From Parelaphostrongylus tenuis (taxonomy: Eukaryota; Nematoda; Chromadorea; Rhabditida; Metastrongylidae), in contig JAHQIW010007058.1 of assembly GCA_019055375.1 (NCBI GenBank), positions 123,248 to 187,247 on the forward strand: a stretch of 64,000 nt of DNA. The letters are read 5' to 3'. The notes below the pieces were generated by a model. The model saw only the letters and a list, made by a program, of their open reading frames with translations. It had not been told where the DNA came from and did no database searches. The first letter of the stretch is position 1. Each line of letters begins with the position of its first letter. The position numbers and the translations under genes are program-made. Below are positions 34,464-45,384 of the stretch, in pieces.

Positions 34464-35253
34464 ATACATCAATGGCCTAGAGAAGTTCAGCGGGAAATTG
34501 AAGCGGTCAACATTAGATGCACCAAAGCAGAAAGGTAACGCAGCATAGAATTTTAGCTCTCTTATAAAACTCACAGCCTGCATTGTCGTGCGTTGTACGA
34601 ATGATTGCACCTCCATCGCGCTTCTTGAAATTCCAGGAGCTTTAACCGCTTCGACTGGTGTGGTCCACACCATGTTAACAGGCAAAGTAGATCCAGTGAC
34701 GTTAAAGGATACTCTCCCAGCTATAAAATAGAAAAAATTAAGGTATTTCTTAGATCGTGCTGCTGCTAATTCCAAATTTTTTCTGAGAGTTATGCCTATG
34801 TGTAATAGTGATTGCTACTGTAATGATGCAAATACTTTCAATATTAGCATAAATGCTCTTATGTACACTGATTGGAGCAGAAATAATGATTTCACTCTAA
34901 GAAGTATACTTATTTTATTCTATTTCTTCTTTCAACTTTTTCCTAACATTCATGGGTCAATCAGGAAACGTTGCGTTACATAGAGGAAAAGGATTAGTGT
35001 AATCCACTGCAAAAAAGAATACACTGAACTTACTAACCAAAGTTAGAAGCACTTTCTTAGATACGGCATATCAAAGAAAACAGAAGAGATGGCAGAAATC
35101 TTTCATTCACAATGATAAGGTGCTCAAATAAGACAACTTCAAAATTATAATCTTTGCCACTTTCAGAACGTTAGCATGCAGTCATAAATGAAGGAAGATT
35201 CTTTCAAAAAAAAAAAACAGCAATTTCCTTGTTCGATACCTTGACCGGGTAGC
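34464..35253 (-). pseudogene. Duplicated fragment of the secreted-protein gene
   Basis: Inverted DNA copy of about 22543-23324 of the intact gene: last 14 nt of exon 1 and its GTATCG donor, all of intron 1, exon 2 (34575-34720, 146 nt, open, same donor GTGAGT and acceptor TTATAG), intron 2 and the first 13 nt of exon 3 (34464-34476). Introns are kept, so it is not a retrocopy. Exon 2 is still free of stops and differs only by a few residues (for example GSTLPVN for GFTLPVN). Both ends stop abruptly at repeats. No signal peptide, so it cannot encode a secreted product by itself. Confidence 0.85.
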
Positions 35254-35257
35254 TAAG

Positions 35258-36185
35258 GGCTAACGAACACTTGCCATTGGATTTTCCCTCTCGGTTTTTT
35301 ACACAAGAGTGTCACAATCTCTTTAGAAATTAAGCTCTTGCTGAATGGCCGGAGCCGAGTCTTCTTGAAGAGCACTACTACACCATTTTGTTAGGATAGA
35401 TACCCCGTTCAAAAGCAAAATCTCAGTTGTACAGTAATTAATAACTTAATCATTGAAGCAATCACAGCAGTTAGTATTTCTACGTCATGCATCAAGAAAC
35501 CTAATACAAGTATTGACTATAGGATCTCATTAGTGTTAGTCAAGCGACTATGGTGCTTTTTGATTTGAAAATTGTGAGAACTAATCTTCACATAACATTT
35601 ACTGGTCTGTCGGCAATCTGCCAGGGTAGAGACAGGTCATCATAGTTACTTGGTAGTTATATCGCGAAGATGTACTCCTTTTCGAACTTTGATGTAAAGT
35701 GTGTGGTTCATTATCTTAACCAAAAACCTCATTCTAATCAAACCTGGAGATTATCATTCAGAAGCCCTTGCATCAGTAATGTTGTTGAGTGCATCCTGGA
35801 GCTGTTTTCGGACACTACTTAATCAAGAACAGTGAAAAAACTTGTTCCGTATTAAATTTGAAATTTTTTGTGCTCTCTAAACAAAAGAATATGTTTGTTC
35901 TACTTCGAGGATAGCCAAATAATCGATTGAAAAGTTTCTAAAGACGTTCGATAGCCTGTACTGTAATGAATCTAACAGTGAACTGAAGTTCTACCTCTTC
36001 ATTTTGCTCTTGAAAAGGAAGTTCTGGTGCGCTTCCTTCAAAACAGCACTTCCTTTCTTTGTTTCAAGTTTGACAAGATGGTATATTTTTCCCGATCAAC
36101 GGTCCTTCTTTTCGGTCGACAGGTTCTCTTGGTTGCTTGTGGCTATCGTCTCGTCAAGTACACCTTCTTCAGAGCAGTGTAACCA
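35258..36185 (-). repeat. 0.93-kb inverted arm, left (PLE-2 3' region)
   Basis: Inverse of 38930-39876 over almost its full length (for example GCTCTTGCTGAATGGCCGGA at 35334 and its complement near 39780; GTCTGTCGGCAATCTGCCAG at 35607). On the minus strand it starts with a PLE-type hammerhead (36141-36176) and then GACCGAAAAG, GATCGGGAAAAATATACCA, which also follow the hammerhead at 62 kb. So the arm is the 3' non-coding end of PLE family 2. The short plus-strand frame 36004-36225 is antisense to it and not a gene. Confidence 0.75.
36141..36176 (-). ncRNA. PLE-type hammerhead, one core change
   Basis: Minus strand: TGCT, CTGAAGA, a poorly pairing helix II, GAGA where GAAA is expected, CGAT, AGCC. 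Helix I is TGCT/AGCC (original GGCT/AGCC). Confidence 0.55.
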
Positions 36186-36186
36186 C

Positions 36187-36725
36187 TTTGATTTTTCACT
36201 TTTTATGCGACAACTGACCAGCTAGAGGGGCACACACCGATGAAAATATGGCTTTCTGGTTAGTTTTAGATTTTTATCGCTACTAAACGGGGTTTCATTA
36301 TCAAAAAATCTTGCAACGCTACTATTTCCTTCAACACCCTGCATGTTTCAAAAACCAGATATTCACGAAATAGTAAGACTTCCATCAGCATATTTCACAC
36401 GTTTTGAGGATTAATTTCGTTGAGCTGTTGAACTCTTTTATGCTACCTTATTTAAAATCATTCATATTTCGATAACATCTACCTTCAATTATTATGTCAA
36501 CAACAATTCATCTCTGTACATGGCTGCAACAAATAAATAAACAAATAATCAATTACATGACCATTTTGTACTCATGAAATCGAACATTGCGACACAAACC
36601 TTTGAGTTTGAATGTCCTCTCATTCACTATGAAACTCAAAAATCACCCAGAAATTGATAACTACAAAAAAGTGAACAGTTTGATGAAAATAACCCTGCAC
36701 ACTGCTTGAGATGCTATTTCAACTA
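36187..36725. repeat. Repeat X, copy 2
   Basis: Second copy of the repeat at 33931-34463, same orientation, directly after the left inverted arm. Confidence 0.75.
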
Positions 36726-37201
36726 TAACCCTTAATAATTTTTTATAATTTTTATAATTTTTTTATTAAAGCACTTTAAATACTTTACTAGTGACTTAGC
36801 TCACAGACGAACCGATAACAATTTTTTAATTATGGAAACAATAATACGGTGGTTGTAACAATATATTGACAATGTCAAGTCATGATAATGACTATGGCAT
36901 GATAGAACATCAATACATTTCAATGCCGACTCGAGTATTTCTCAAAGGAAGAGCTCTGAAACTTGTTATATTGATAAACTTTTGACAAAACTAGACACTA
37001 CGCTACTTTATACAGTATTGTTGCCTACACTCTAGCTCATCGTAATATATCGTTCAAGAGTTGCTTATTGCTTAAATCAATGATCTCTTCCGACGATAAA
37101 TCCAAGTGTGCGGTATCTGTGATGATCGTTGTAGTCCTGACAGATACGATACTATAGTGATTTTCCGCCATAGTAAACAACTATGCCCCAAAGTCACTTA
37201 C
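36726..37201. other. No gene seen
   Basis: AT-rich; a TAATTTTT run at 36740-36765. No coding frame. Confidence 0.3.
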
Positions 37202-37560
37202 TCTTATCGTTAGCGACTTTGCTGAGTCGAGTTCCGAAATTACTACTTCCTTTTCTTCTTCACCACTTGAAAACGTCTTTGCAGTAAAGCGTGCTTTTTT
37301 GCCTTTCAGTATGTCTTGACGTTCATGCTTAAGCGCCAAATAACATTCGGCGAGACTCTTCGCATGAGGATCATTTTGACGCCACGTTATCTGAAGCTCT
37401 AGCAAAATATAGAAGACGTCTGCGCCTAATCCCGAATAATGCGCAAGGTTGTACCTGTAACTGCGAAGCAATTCTGGTAGATATGCTTGGCACGAATAGA
37501 AGAACGTCCATATCCTCTGGCATTGAACAAGAGAGAGCATCAAGCCTACGTAACATTGGT
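37202..37560 (-). CDS. Probable exon of an unknown gene
   Basis: A minus-strand frame of about 120 codons with coding-like composition ends at a strong donor (AAGA, then GTAAGTGAC at 37201). It includes LLRSYRYNLAHYSGLGADVF, ITWRQNDPHAKSLAECYLAL, KHERQDILKGKKARF and a basic then acidic tail (SSGEEEKEVVISELD). Mostly helical with many charged residues. The upstream limit is unclear; a CCAG near 37525 could be the acceptor. No family recognised. It is cut off upstream by a hammerhead repeat at 37600. Confidence 0.4.
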
Positions 37561-37647
37561 GCAAACTGCAACTGCTAAAGCAACGAACCAATGCCTGATA
37601 ATGATTTTTGAGCCAAGAATGTGGTCTGTCATAAGCTAACTTATAGA

Positions 37648-37691
37648 GCCCGATACACTTGTTTCGGCCTTGACAGCCTTGTCAAGCGGGC
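37648..37691 (-). ncRNA. Hammerhead ribozyme, degenerate
   Basis: Minus strand: GCCCGC, TTGACAA (two core changes), helix II GGC/GCC intact, GAAA, AAGTGTA, TCGGGC. Confidence 0.6.
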
Positions 37692-37971
37692 AGTAGCCTT
37701 CGTCTTTAGTCAATCCTCTCGGGTGAGCTCAACCCCTATAGAGAGTTGGCGACGACGAACATTTTTACGTGCCATTGAATGAAAATACCACTGAATGGCA
37801 GGGCAGTGTTTTACATTCGATTGCTCTTGGCTGGTAACGTTAAATATATCTTACCTTTCAAACATGCAAATCAGTAATATTTTCACCTAATGGCACGCAT
37901 CGAATGTTCATCGTCACCAGCTCTCTAGAGCAGAGATTCTCCCGAGGAATTTGGCTAAAGCGAAGTGTACT

Positions 37972-38015
37972 GCCCTACTGATGAGGCTGTTAAGTCTCAA
38001 ACACATGTATCGGGC
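37972..38015 (+). ncRNA. Hammerhead ribozyme, one core change
   Basis: GCCCTA, CTGATGA (intact), a helix II remnant, CAAA where GAAA is required, ACACATGT, GTA-like site, TCGGGC. Confidence 0.6.
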
Positions 38016-38119
38016 TCTATATGTTGCCCTATAATAAACCATACACATGGCTCAAAAATGATTGACAGGCATATTGAAATTTGAGTGTGGTCTTGAGAAA
38101 ACACTTGAAACAAAAGAAA

Positions 38120-38929
38120 GAACTCAATAGAGTTACACTTCATATTTTATGCAGCTTTTGAAAGAATACAGATTTTACTGTTCAGCCATGAGTGGTCTCC
38201 ATAGAAGTCGTTTTTGTCCTAACAGATCTTCCAAGCTGAGAAAGAGTTCGACATTTGAAATTCGACGCACAATTAGAGGAGGCTAACAGCAGGGATTATT
38301 TCAGATTGTCTTCACTTGGTTTAATCTACAATTTGGAGACTACGGACACCTCAAAGTCTTTGAAAAAATTGTGCTTCCTCGTCTTTTTTGAACCTTTCTA
38401 GGACAAGCCTTTTTTTCTCTCTTAGTGTTTTCATTAGTGATTCAATTGCCTATAAAACGATAATTTCAACAGTTTACGTGATTTTTCAAAAAGTCTTCAA
38501 TGTACTGTGACAGAGACAATGAAACTGAGTTTCATACCCGGAGCGCATTATGTCGTCTCTGAAATCGCGCTGCGCTCAACGAATTCGGTTGTAATCTAGA
38601 CGCGATTTCCGCTATCATCGAAAATTTATTCCGTTCCCTGAAAAATTTTTTGGCTTCTCAAACTATAATTCTGAAAAAAAATTTTTCTATCAATTTATAA
38701 GCCTCGGCTCCTTTTTCTTCTATATTGCCAAGTAATCTCACTATTGAGCCTTGATCTGAGAAAGCAAAAAGTAATTTCTTTCTTCTCTGAAGGTGCTTTA
38801 TAGAGGCCTTATTGGAGAACAACTTAGCCTTAAATTTAGCAAAGTTTGTGCTACCAATAACTGCTATAAATCTGTTCAAAGACAGTTCACAATTCTAAAC
38901 GAGCAAAATATTTCCGTCGAGTATGAAGC
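38120..38929. other. No confirmed gene
   Basis: Holds a minus-strand frame at 38658-38879 with plausible composition (KHLQRRKKLLFAFSDQGS, GNIEEKGAEAYKLIEKF) but no clear splice sites; it might be an exon of the same minus-strand gene as 37202-37560. I do not claim it. Confidence 0.25.
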
Positions 38930-39876
38930 GTAGTCCATAGGCTAGATTACACTGCTCTGAAGAAGGTGTACTTGACGAGACAATAGCCACAAGCAACCAA
39001 AAGAACCTGTTCCACCGAAAAGAAGGACAGTTGATCGGAAAAAAGATACCAACCTTATCAATCTTGAAACAAGGAAAGGTAGTGCTGCTTATGACAAAAG
39101 CGCACCAGAACTTCCTTTTCAAGAACAAAATGAAGTAGTAGAACTTCAGTGTACTGTTAGAATCATTACAGTACAGGCTATCGAATGCCTTTAGAAACTT
39201 TTCAATCTATTATTTGGCTATCCTTGAAGTTGAACGAATATATTCTCTTGTTTAAAGAGCACAAAAAATTTCAAATTTTTTACGAAACGATCCTTTTCAC
39301 TGTTCTTGATTAAGTAGTGTCCGAAAACAGCTTCAGGCTGCACTTTACAACATTACTCATACAAGGGCTTCTGAATGATATTCTTCAAATTTGATTAGAA
39401 TGAGGTTTTTGGTTGAGGTGATAAACCACACACTTTACATCAAAGTTCGAAAAGGAGTACATCTTCGCGATATAACTACCAAGTAACTATGATGACCTGT
39501 CTCTACCCTGGCAGATTGCCGACAGACCAGTAAATGTTATATGCAGATTAGTTCTCACAATTTTTAAATCAGAAAAGCACCATAGTCGCTTGATTAACAC
39601 TAATGAGATCATATAGTCAATACTTGTGTTAGGTTTCTTGATTCATGACGTAGAAATACTAACAGCTGTGATTGCATCAATGATTAAGTTATTAACTACT
39701 GTACAACTGACATTTTGCTTTTAAACGGGATATATATCCTAACAAAACGGTGTAGTAGTGCTCTTCAAGAAGACTCGGCTCCGGCCATTCAGCAAGAGCT
39801 TATTTTCTAAAGAGATTGTGGCGCTCTTGTGCAAAAACCGAGAGAGAAAATTCAATGACAAGTGTTCGTTAGTCCT
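38930..39876 (+). repeat. 0.93-kb inverted arm, right (PLE-2 3' region)
   Basis: Complement of 35258-36185. Starts on the plus strand with a PLE-type hammerhead (38953-38988), followed by the CGAAAAGAAGGACAG and GATCGGAAAAAAGATACCA segments also present at 62 kb. The two arms are about 2.74 kb apart and diverge by scattered substitutions. Confidence 0.75.
38953..38988 (+). ncRNA. PLE-type hammerhead, one core change
   Basis: TGCT, CTGAAGA, weak helix II, GAGA instead of GAAA, CAAT, AGCC. Shares the GAGA change with the left arm, so the change predates the inversion. Confidence 0.55.
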
Positions 39877-39879
39877 TGA

Positions 39880-41260
39880 AAACTTGTTTAAGGACAGTTT
39901 GATAGCCCATCTTTACAAAGAACCCATGAAATTTTACTCTTACAGTCACAATGGTACTCAAGGTGAACTTTGCAGAGTTGCCAATCAGCAATGATCTCTT
40001 CAACGAAAACATTCATGGTTGGCGTTAATATTGAATTCTTATTTTACTTAAGATAACAATTTTTGGCAATGCCAATTCGCAGAACATCGCCTGAATAAAC
40101 AAACATGGTAGGCGACCCCCATATGTATTAGAAGGTTACTGGTGATACAAAAAATCCTCGTTTATAATATTTTGTTGTTCACCGAACAATCCACAGTGGT
40201 CTACATCACTATTATCTTGCATAATGCACACTAAAATTAGGTGTAATTAATTAGTGTAAAAATTAGTGTAAAAGCAAATATAATTTTGCCGTTATTTTTT
40301 ACTGTAATAATAGTGAAAACAAAGATATGCAAATTTTTTTCCCATCTTGTTTGGAAATTCTTCAAAAAAAAACACCATTTATTCTTATGTTTTTCACATA
40401 TTGAAGGTGGCGACTTTCGTTCTTGAAAAACACCATTTGCGTAAACTTTACATTGTGCATTTCTTAGCAAAAAGTGACTAAATGTGCTTGACTTTGATAT
40501 CGTATACTTGCGCATTTTTTACAAACATTTTGGTATACAAATTGCCTAATTTTTTTTAAGATAGAGATATCGTAAGAGCAAACGAATTTGCTGGATATCC
40601 CACAACGAATAATTGAAGACACAGATTGAGAACGAACGATTGTGTACAATCTACTCCACTTGTCTGCTCAAGAAGACGAAATCGTTCAAACGTTATCCGA
40701 ATGAAGATCTTGATACCAGCCTGTTATATTAGCAAATTTGTAGAGAAATAGTATTTTTGCTCGTTATTCGCTGATTCGATCTTTGTTCTCACTTCATATA
40801 CAGTTTCTCACTTCACTCAGAAACCACTAATGATTTTTTTTTGTAAATCCTTTTAAGTTATTGCTTCCATATATGGTGGTAATTAACTAAATATGTGTTT
40901 TTGATTTTCTAGTTGTTCTACATTAAGATATGAATTAATGACAATGCGAAAAATATTTTATTGTATAAATCGTTGAAACAAAAACGCTGAGAAAACGGAT
41001 CAATAAAAGTATTCAAAAAAAAAATCGATGCAACGGAATCATCCAGTGAACATAAAATCCAATAAGAATAAACTTTGTCAAGAGTGTCACTACGTCATCT
41101 TCGTCTACTGTATCAAATTTCCTGTAACTTCTGCAGTTTTGGGAGATTGATTCTTTTGAGATAGACTACATAGGTGAAGGTTCCACTCATGACCTGCTAT
41201 TGTTGAGTTGAGGCCATGATTGATTCAACCCGATGCTCATAATCATGTTTTTTATTTCTG
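39880..41260. other. No gene seen
   Basis: AT-rich sequence. Open frames at 40237-40515 and 40464-40649 (minus) have no motifs and no splice context. Confidence 0.3.
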
Positions 41261-41279
41261 AAGAAAGCAGTTACTACAA

Positions 41280-41498
41280 ATGGCAGAACGGGATCTGCAA
41301 TTATTATCTCAAGTCTCGTGTCCTAATCATTGCAAGAGTTGTTTCAAGTTTCATGCGAAGCCCACAAAATCTTACTGTTCTTGTAAAAACGGGATGTGCA
41401 CCTGCGATGTTGAGTTACGTAAAAATGTTGGAAAAGCACTGGTCAGTTACGCTGGCCATTCTAAGGAACACGAAGCTCGTCGATTCAACATCGAATAA
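41280..41498 (+). CDS. Small cysteine-rich terminal exon, unknown
   Basis: Open frame of 72 codons ending TAA at 41496-41498, probably starting a few cod upstream at an acceptor (TTTCTGAAG near 41264) rather than at this ATG. Cysteine pattern C-x3-C-x2-C-x12-C-x-C-x4-C-x-C within residues 14-42, then a basic helical tail. The dense cysteines suggest a small extracellular domain, but no signal peptide is visible here and no upstream exon was found. A second frame (41233-41514) is its shadow. Function unknown. Confidence 0.35.
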   Translation: MAERDLQLLSQVSCPNHCKSCFKFHAKPTKSYCSCKNGMCTCDVELRKNVGKALVSYAGHSKEHEARRFNIE

Positions 41499-41619
41499 TT
41501 GGTGTGACTTTTGAAAGATTCCATATTCTTCTGCGATTTATTTTGAAACATTTTCTGGCCAATGTTTCCTGCCTGGTTCGAGTATTTTCTTAAAACCACG
41601 CTGAAACCTGAACATGTCT

Positions 41620-42062
41620 CGAGATTATTATTTGAGCCAACATGTCGTATGGTCTGTTAATAGGCTTCTGTACAGCCTCGGACAGGTCCTTCGTCTCTAG
41701 CGAATCCTCTCGAGGGTCCCTATAAGCCCTGTAAGGATTAGGCGGCGACGAACGATTCACATAAGTACCGTCAAGTAAAATAAATCACAAGGGCTACACT
41801 GCTTATCACTCGATTGCTCTTCGCTGATATTTTTGAAATATTATACTGTTTGTATTGACAAAAAGGCAATCGAGTCTAATACACTGCCCATCCAGTAAGT
41901 TATTCTCTCGACGACAATTGTGTAAGATCATTCGTCGTTGCCTACTCCCTACATGGGTTGTAGGGTCCCTCGAGAGGATTGCCTAAAGACGAAGGGCCTG
42001 CCCGACTGACGAGGCTGCAAGACCGAAACACGCGTATCGGGCCGTACAAGAGCCCATTTACA
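41620..42062. mobile_element. Hammerhead foldback pair h/i
   Basis: Left minus unit (41625-41830) has lost its ribozyme block by deletion (GCCTCGGACAGGTCC in place of the core); right plus unit (41860-42062) keeps an intact ribozyme. The right unit stops just after AGCCCATTTACAG, without the usual outer end. Confidence 0.8.
42000..42042 (+). ncRNA. Hammerhead ribozyme, intact core
   Basis: Helix I: GCCCGA (42000-42005) pairs with TCGGGC (42037-42042), six pairs. Core CTGACGA at 42006-42012 and GAAA at 42025-42028. Helix II G-C and G-C pairs with an eight-base loop region. Helix III is ACACGCGT, very short and without a loop. The triplet GTA (42034-42036) precedes the predicted cut. All conserved core positions of a type I hammerhead are present. 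Confidence 0.85.
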
Positions 42063-44100
42063 GAAAAGAATTTTCTCTTGGACGAAAGCATGGTACGATA
42101 TTAATTGAAGTTGGAAATAGCACGTTATCCTCTTCCTCAAATTAAAATGTCTCTCTGTTCTTGTAAAAGCTTCGTTATGACTGTGTGTGTCACTGCAATA
42201 ATAGTTCGTTGGCAGTGGGATTTATTTTCGGTCAGGTTCTACAATAGTCTATAGAAATTACCCATCATATTGGTACGAGAAAGAGAATTCATATTCAAGA
42301 CAACCTGAGTCTTTGAATAATAAAAATCGGCATGGAATGCGAAGAGTTGGTGGTGTCTTGTGGTGCCGATTTTGATCTATACAAATACCTAGAGACATTT
42401 TTCAATTAAATGCAAAAGGTAATAACTGTGTTTAAAGTTACATTTCGTTGCGTAGTCAACTCAGAGAATGATTTATTAGACAACAACGTATTTGATGTGC
42501 GGTATTTCGCAGCTACGTACAGTGACACGGGCTCCCTTGAAGTTCTCTTTCAGTGGACCCTTTGCTAAAAAGCTAAGAGCTTGGTCCATATTCTCTTGCT
42601 ACGTACTAGTCGCCGAAGTGACAAGATATCTGTTGTTGGTCTAAAATGATGACTTTACTGATACGAACATCGGGCTCACAATGTGCAAAGACGTTTTCAG
42701 ATGATTTTCTCTTCTCAATGAAGTATCGACTAAATAATGAAGCACAAAGTGAATTTTTCAACCACTTTCTTGTTTCGACAAAACATGATCTCGTCTTTTC
42801 GTGTCAATTACGAGACTGGCAAGCAGCATTCAGAAAAACGCAAGAAAACATCAGTGATCTGTAGCGCTTTGTAATAAAGCTTATCGACTTTCCCTACAAG
42901 AAAAAAGCGTTGCCTTCTAAAAGTGATGATAATCAAACCTGTCCGCTTGAAATGATCGGCTTCACAGTATTGCAGCATAGGAAGTATTTTCTGAGTATGT
43001 CTCAAATGTCTGCTCAACATATTTTACATTTACACATATAAACCCATCTCTACTCTTGACTAAGCGGATCCCACTATTCTGAGCCCTTGATTGTTTCTTT
43101 CATGCAATAGAAGTCTTTACATTTTGTGCGCTTTTCGACTGCCGCTGGAGGATTTCATCTTCTTCATAAGATTGTAAGATGCTGGTCGGACAATATATAT
43201 GCAATCTAGAGGGTAACCCGAGCTAGAGCGTTTCGTAAGCCATTGTTGATAATTGCAGAAATGTTGGCGAAGGGAGCGAACGAACACCTTATAATATTAG
43301 CCCACAACACTGACCACTCAATCACCGTTCCCTTGCTTCCCTTGATCTTACAAATTGAACAAGTAACAATCTCCTTTCAATACACTCATTTCGTTCTCAC
43401 AATGGTTGAATGTCATATTACGGATTCCTTCTATGAACGAATTTCTGCTTGGGTTATCCAGAATATTTACAATAATACATTAGCTCCATAAAAGCAGGAA
43501 TTCAAGGAATTATCAAGACGCATTTGTCTCAAAAAATGCTATCGATAGTATGCCAAAGTGGGATCGCAGGGCAGTCGCCATATCATGTCAACAATGAAAA
43601 TTTCTTTAGAAAAGCGAAAATAAACCTTAAGGAAAAGGAAGCAGATATAGTCAAAACTGCAAAAACTGAGAAAAGCATTGACAGACCACCGAAACGCCGC
43701 CATCTACCATGATGGGCGCCCGCGGACAAAACACTTGCAGCTTCCAGGAGAATATTAGAGAAAATCATTGACGCATACCACTCAGATCGCATTGATAGTA
43801 ACGTCCTCTTACTTTGTCATTTGATAAAGAGGAATGATTTGTTCTCCCTGTCTTCTTCAGAAGACCAAAATGCCACTGCACCAATGAAATTTAGACAGGA
43901 GAACTGATCTAGCATAGCGTTTTGACGGCAAGTGTTAGCAAAAACCAGAAAATTAGAGGAGAAATACAATGCTGAATGAATTCTGTGGCAAGAGAAACTC
44001 AATAGGCTACGCTCGCTTGCAATATGACAGCCTGTAAGTTTCACTGGCGTTCCCTCAAGACAACTGACTATCAAAGAAAGAGCAGACAAGAGGTAAAAAT
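42063..44100. other. No confirmed gene
   Basis: AT-rich. A lysine-rich plus-strand frame after a TTTCTTTAG acceptor (43604-43712, ending KRRHLP) might be a terminal exon but has no other support. The plus-strand frame at 43243-43491 is likewise unsupported. Confidence 0.25.
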
Positions 44101-44139
44101 AGGAATTAGCTGTACGCGAGAATTGGATGGATTGAATAA

Positions 44140-44541
44140 CAGAGAACATTTGGAAACAAACCAATAGGTGCGCCACTGTTCACAGTCACATCATTGCATT
44201 GAAGTGAAGCGTTGTGGATTATCACAGTCGCATATTCGTGCACAACGAAAGATACCATAAGAGGATCGATGCCAAATTTCAATTCATCTGCCAGTGCTCT
44301 TCTGCTCTGGACTAATATGGTCGGTTTATCAACTGCATTTTGGATAGCACAAAGCACTACGCCAACAGCAATTCTTCTCCGAATGAAACTCACAGCATTC
44401 GTTATCATAAAGTGAGAGAATTGCGAGCTTCCGCTGAATCTCTCATCATTACCGGAGACATTTTCGCAGCATCTTTATTACTGGTATAAGCCATGCTAAC
44501 ATTCAACGCGAATCCGCCGACAAAGAAGGATAATCTTCTAA
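44140..44541 (-). pseudogene. Divergent decayed copy of the secreted-protein family
   Basis: Exon 2 equivalent at 44394-44541: acceptor TTTTACAG, RRLSFFVGGFALNVSMAYTS, then a one-base shift (148 nt instead of 146 or 149) and a GTGAGT donor after MITNA. Exon 3 equivalent follows after about 55 nt, with QSRRALADELKFGIDPLMV and NASLQCNDVTVNSGAP aligning to QGRRAGLFPAVISGILDQL and YSPLQCAEVNVNPMVAP of the intact gene. No signal-peptide exon or exons 4-5 were found. It is the most distant member seen here. Confidence 0.45.
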
Positions 44542-45384
44542 CTGTAAAATATAAAAAACTCGCCATTTTGTTCAAACTGAATTATGTCAATTACTTCTGG
44601 TTGCTACCTTCGTGTAATGAATCGATTACTGCTATCCAAATGCTTTCGATTTTGATTGAAAGGCTTCAACGTCAAGAATCACAACAAAAGCTCTTAAAAG
44701 TCACAACTCTGTTTTTCTTTCACATTTTTTGCTACAGTCTAAAATTTGATCAAAAAATGTTGATTCTTGAATTGAAATAGAAGCGTTTACACGATAGAAA
44801 AAAAATTATCTCCTAATTGTTTCAACTGTGAGAATTACGATATTTTTTGAAAAATCTTCGTAAGTCAAAGCGATTTTCGTATCTCGAGTTCGAGTAAACT
44901 CAGAAAAGGAGAGAAAACAAAGCGGTAATCTTCTACCTCAATGGCAAAGTGTGCAAATTGTAAACTTTTCCATGCGTAAGGGCTATCTTCGAATTTGTTC
45001 CCCGTTATTTCAAGAACACTCAGCATCTAGGCAAAGGAATTTAGATGTTTGAAAGTCATTCCGACCCTTGGCCTTCTAAAAAGAAAATTAGTCAAATTGG
45101 GCTCAAACTTCATTGAAAGAAAATAATTGTTTTAAGAAGACAAAACTGTTCAAAGTGTTTTGCTCCAAATTATGTTGTTCAGTCGACTACTTTCGAAGGC
45201 GCTTCTCCGATGGTAGTGAATGTCGTGTGATCGAATAGTGAGTAGTATGGAGTAAGTTTTTTCAAATACTGCACAATATAGCCTTACATTTTTCGGATAC
45301 TGAAGACTCCCTACTTGAAATATTCATCTAAAGGCACCTTTTGCTTCGAGTGTCTTCTTAAGACTACGCTCAAATTCCAATATC
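44542..45384. other. No gene seen
   Basis: AT-rich; the 95-codon plus-strand frame at 44493-44780 partly overlaps the decayed copy and has no motif. Confidence 0.3.

Larger units (their letters stand above)
37600..38112. mobile_element. Hammerhead foldback pair f/g
   Basis: Minus unit 37605-37850 and plus unit 37865-38112, outer ends ATGATTTTTGAGCCAAGAAT and GGCTCAAAAATGATT. Both ends carry a variant of the family end (GAGCCA instead of GAGCCAACATG). Confidence 0.75.

Noticed and set aside
36004..36225. 73-codon plus-strand ORF
   Set aside because: Lies antisense to the PLE-2 3' non-coding arm and is broken in the inverse arm.
43604..43712. Lysine-rich terminal exon (plus)
   Set aside because: Has an acceptor-like TTTCTTTAG but no upstream exon, polyadenylation signal or recognised motif.
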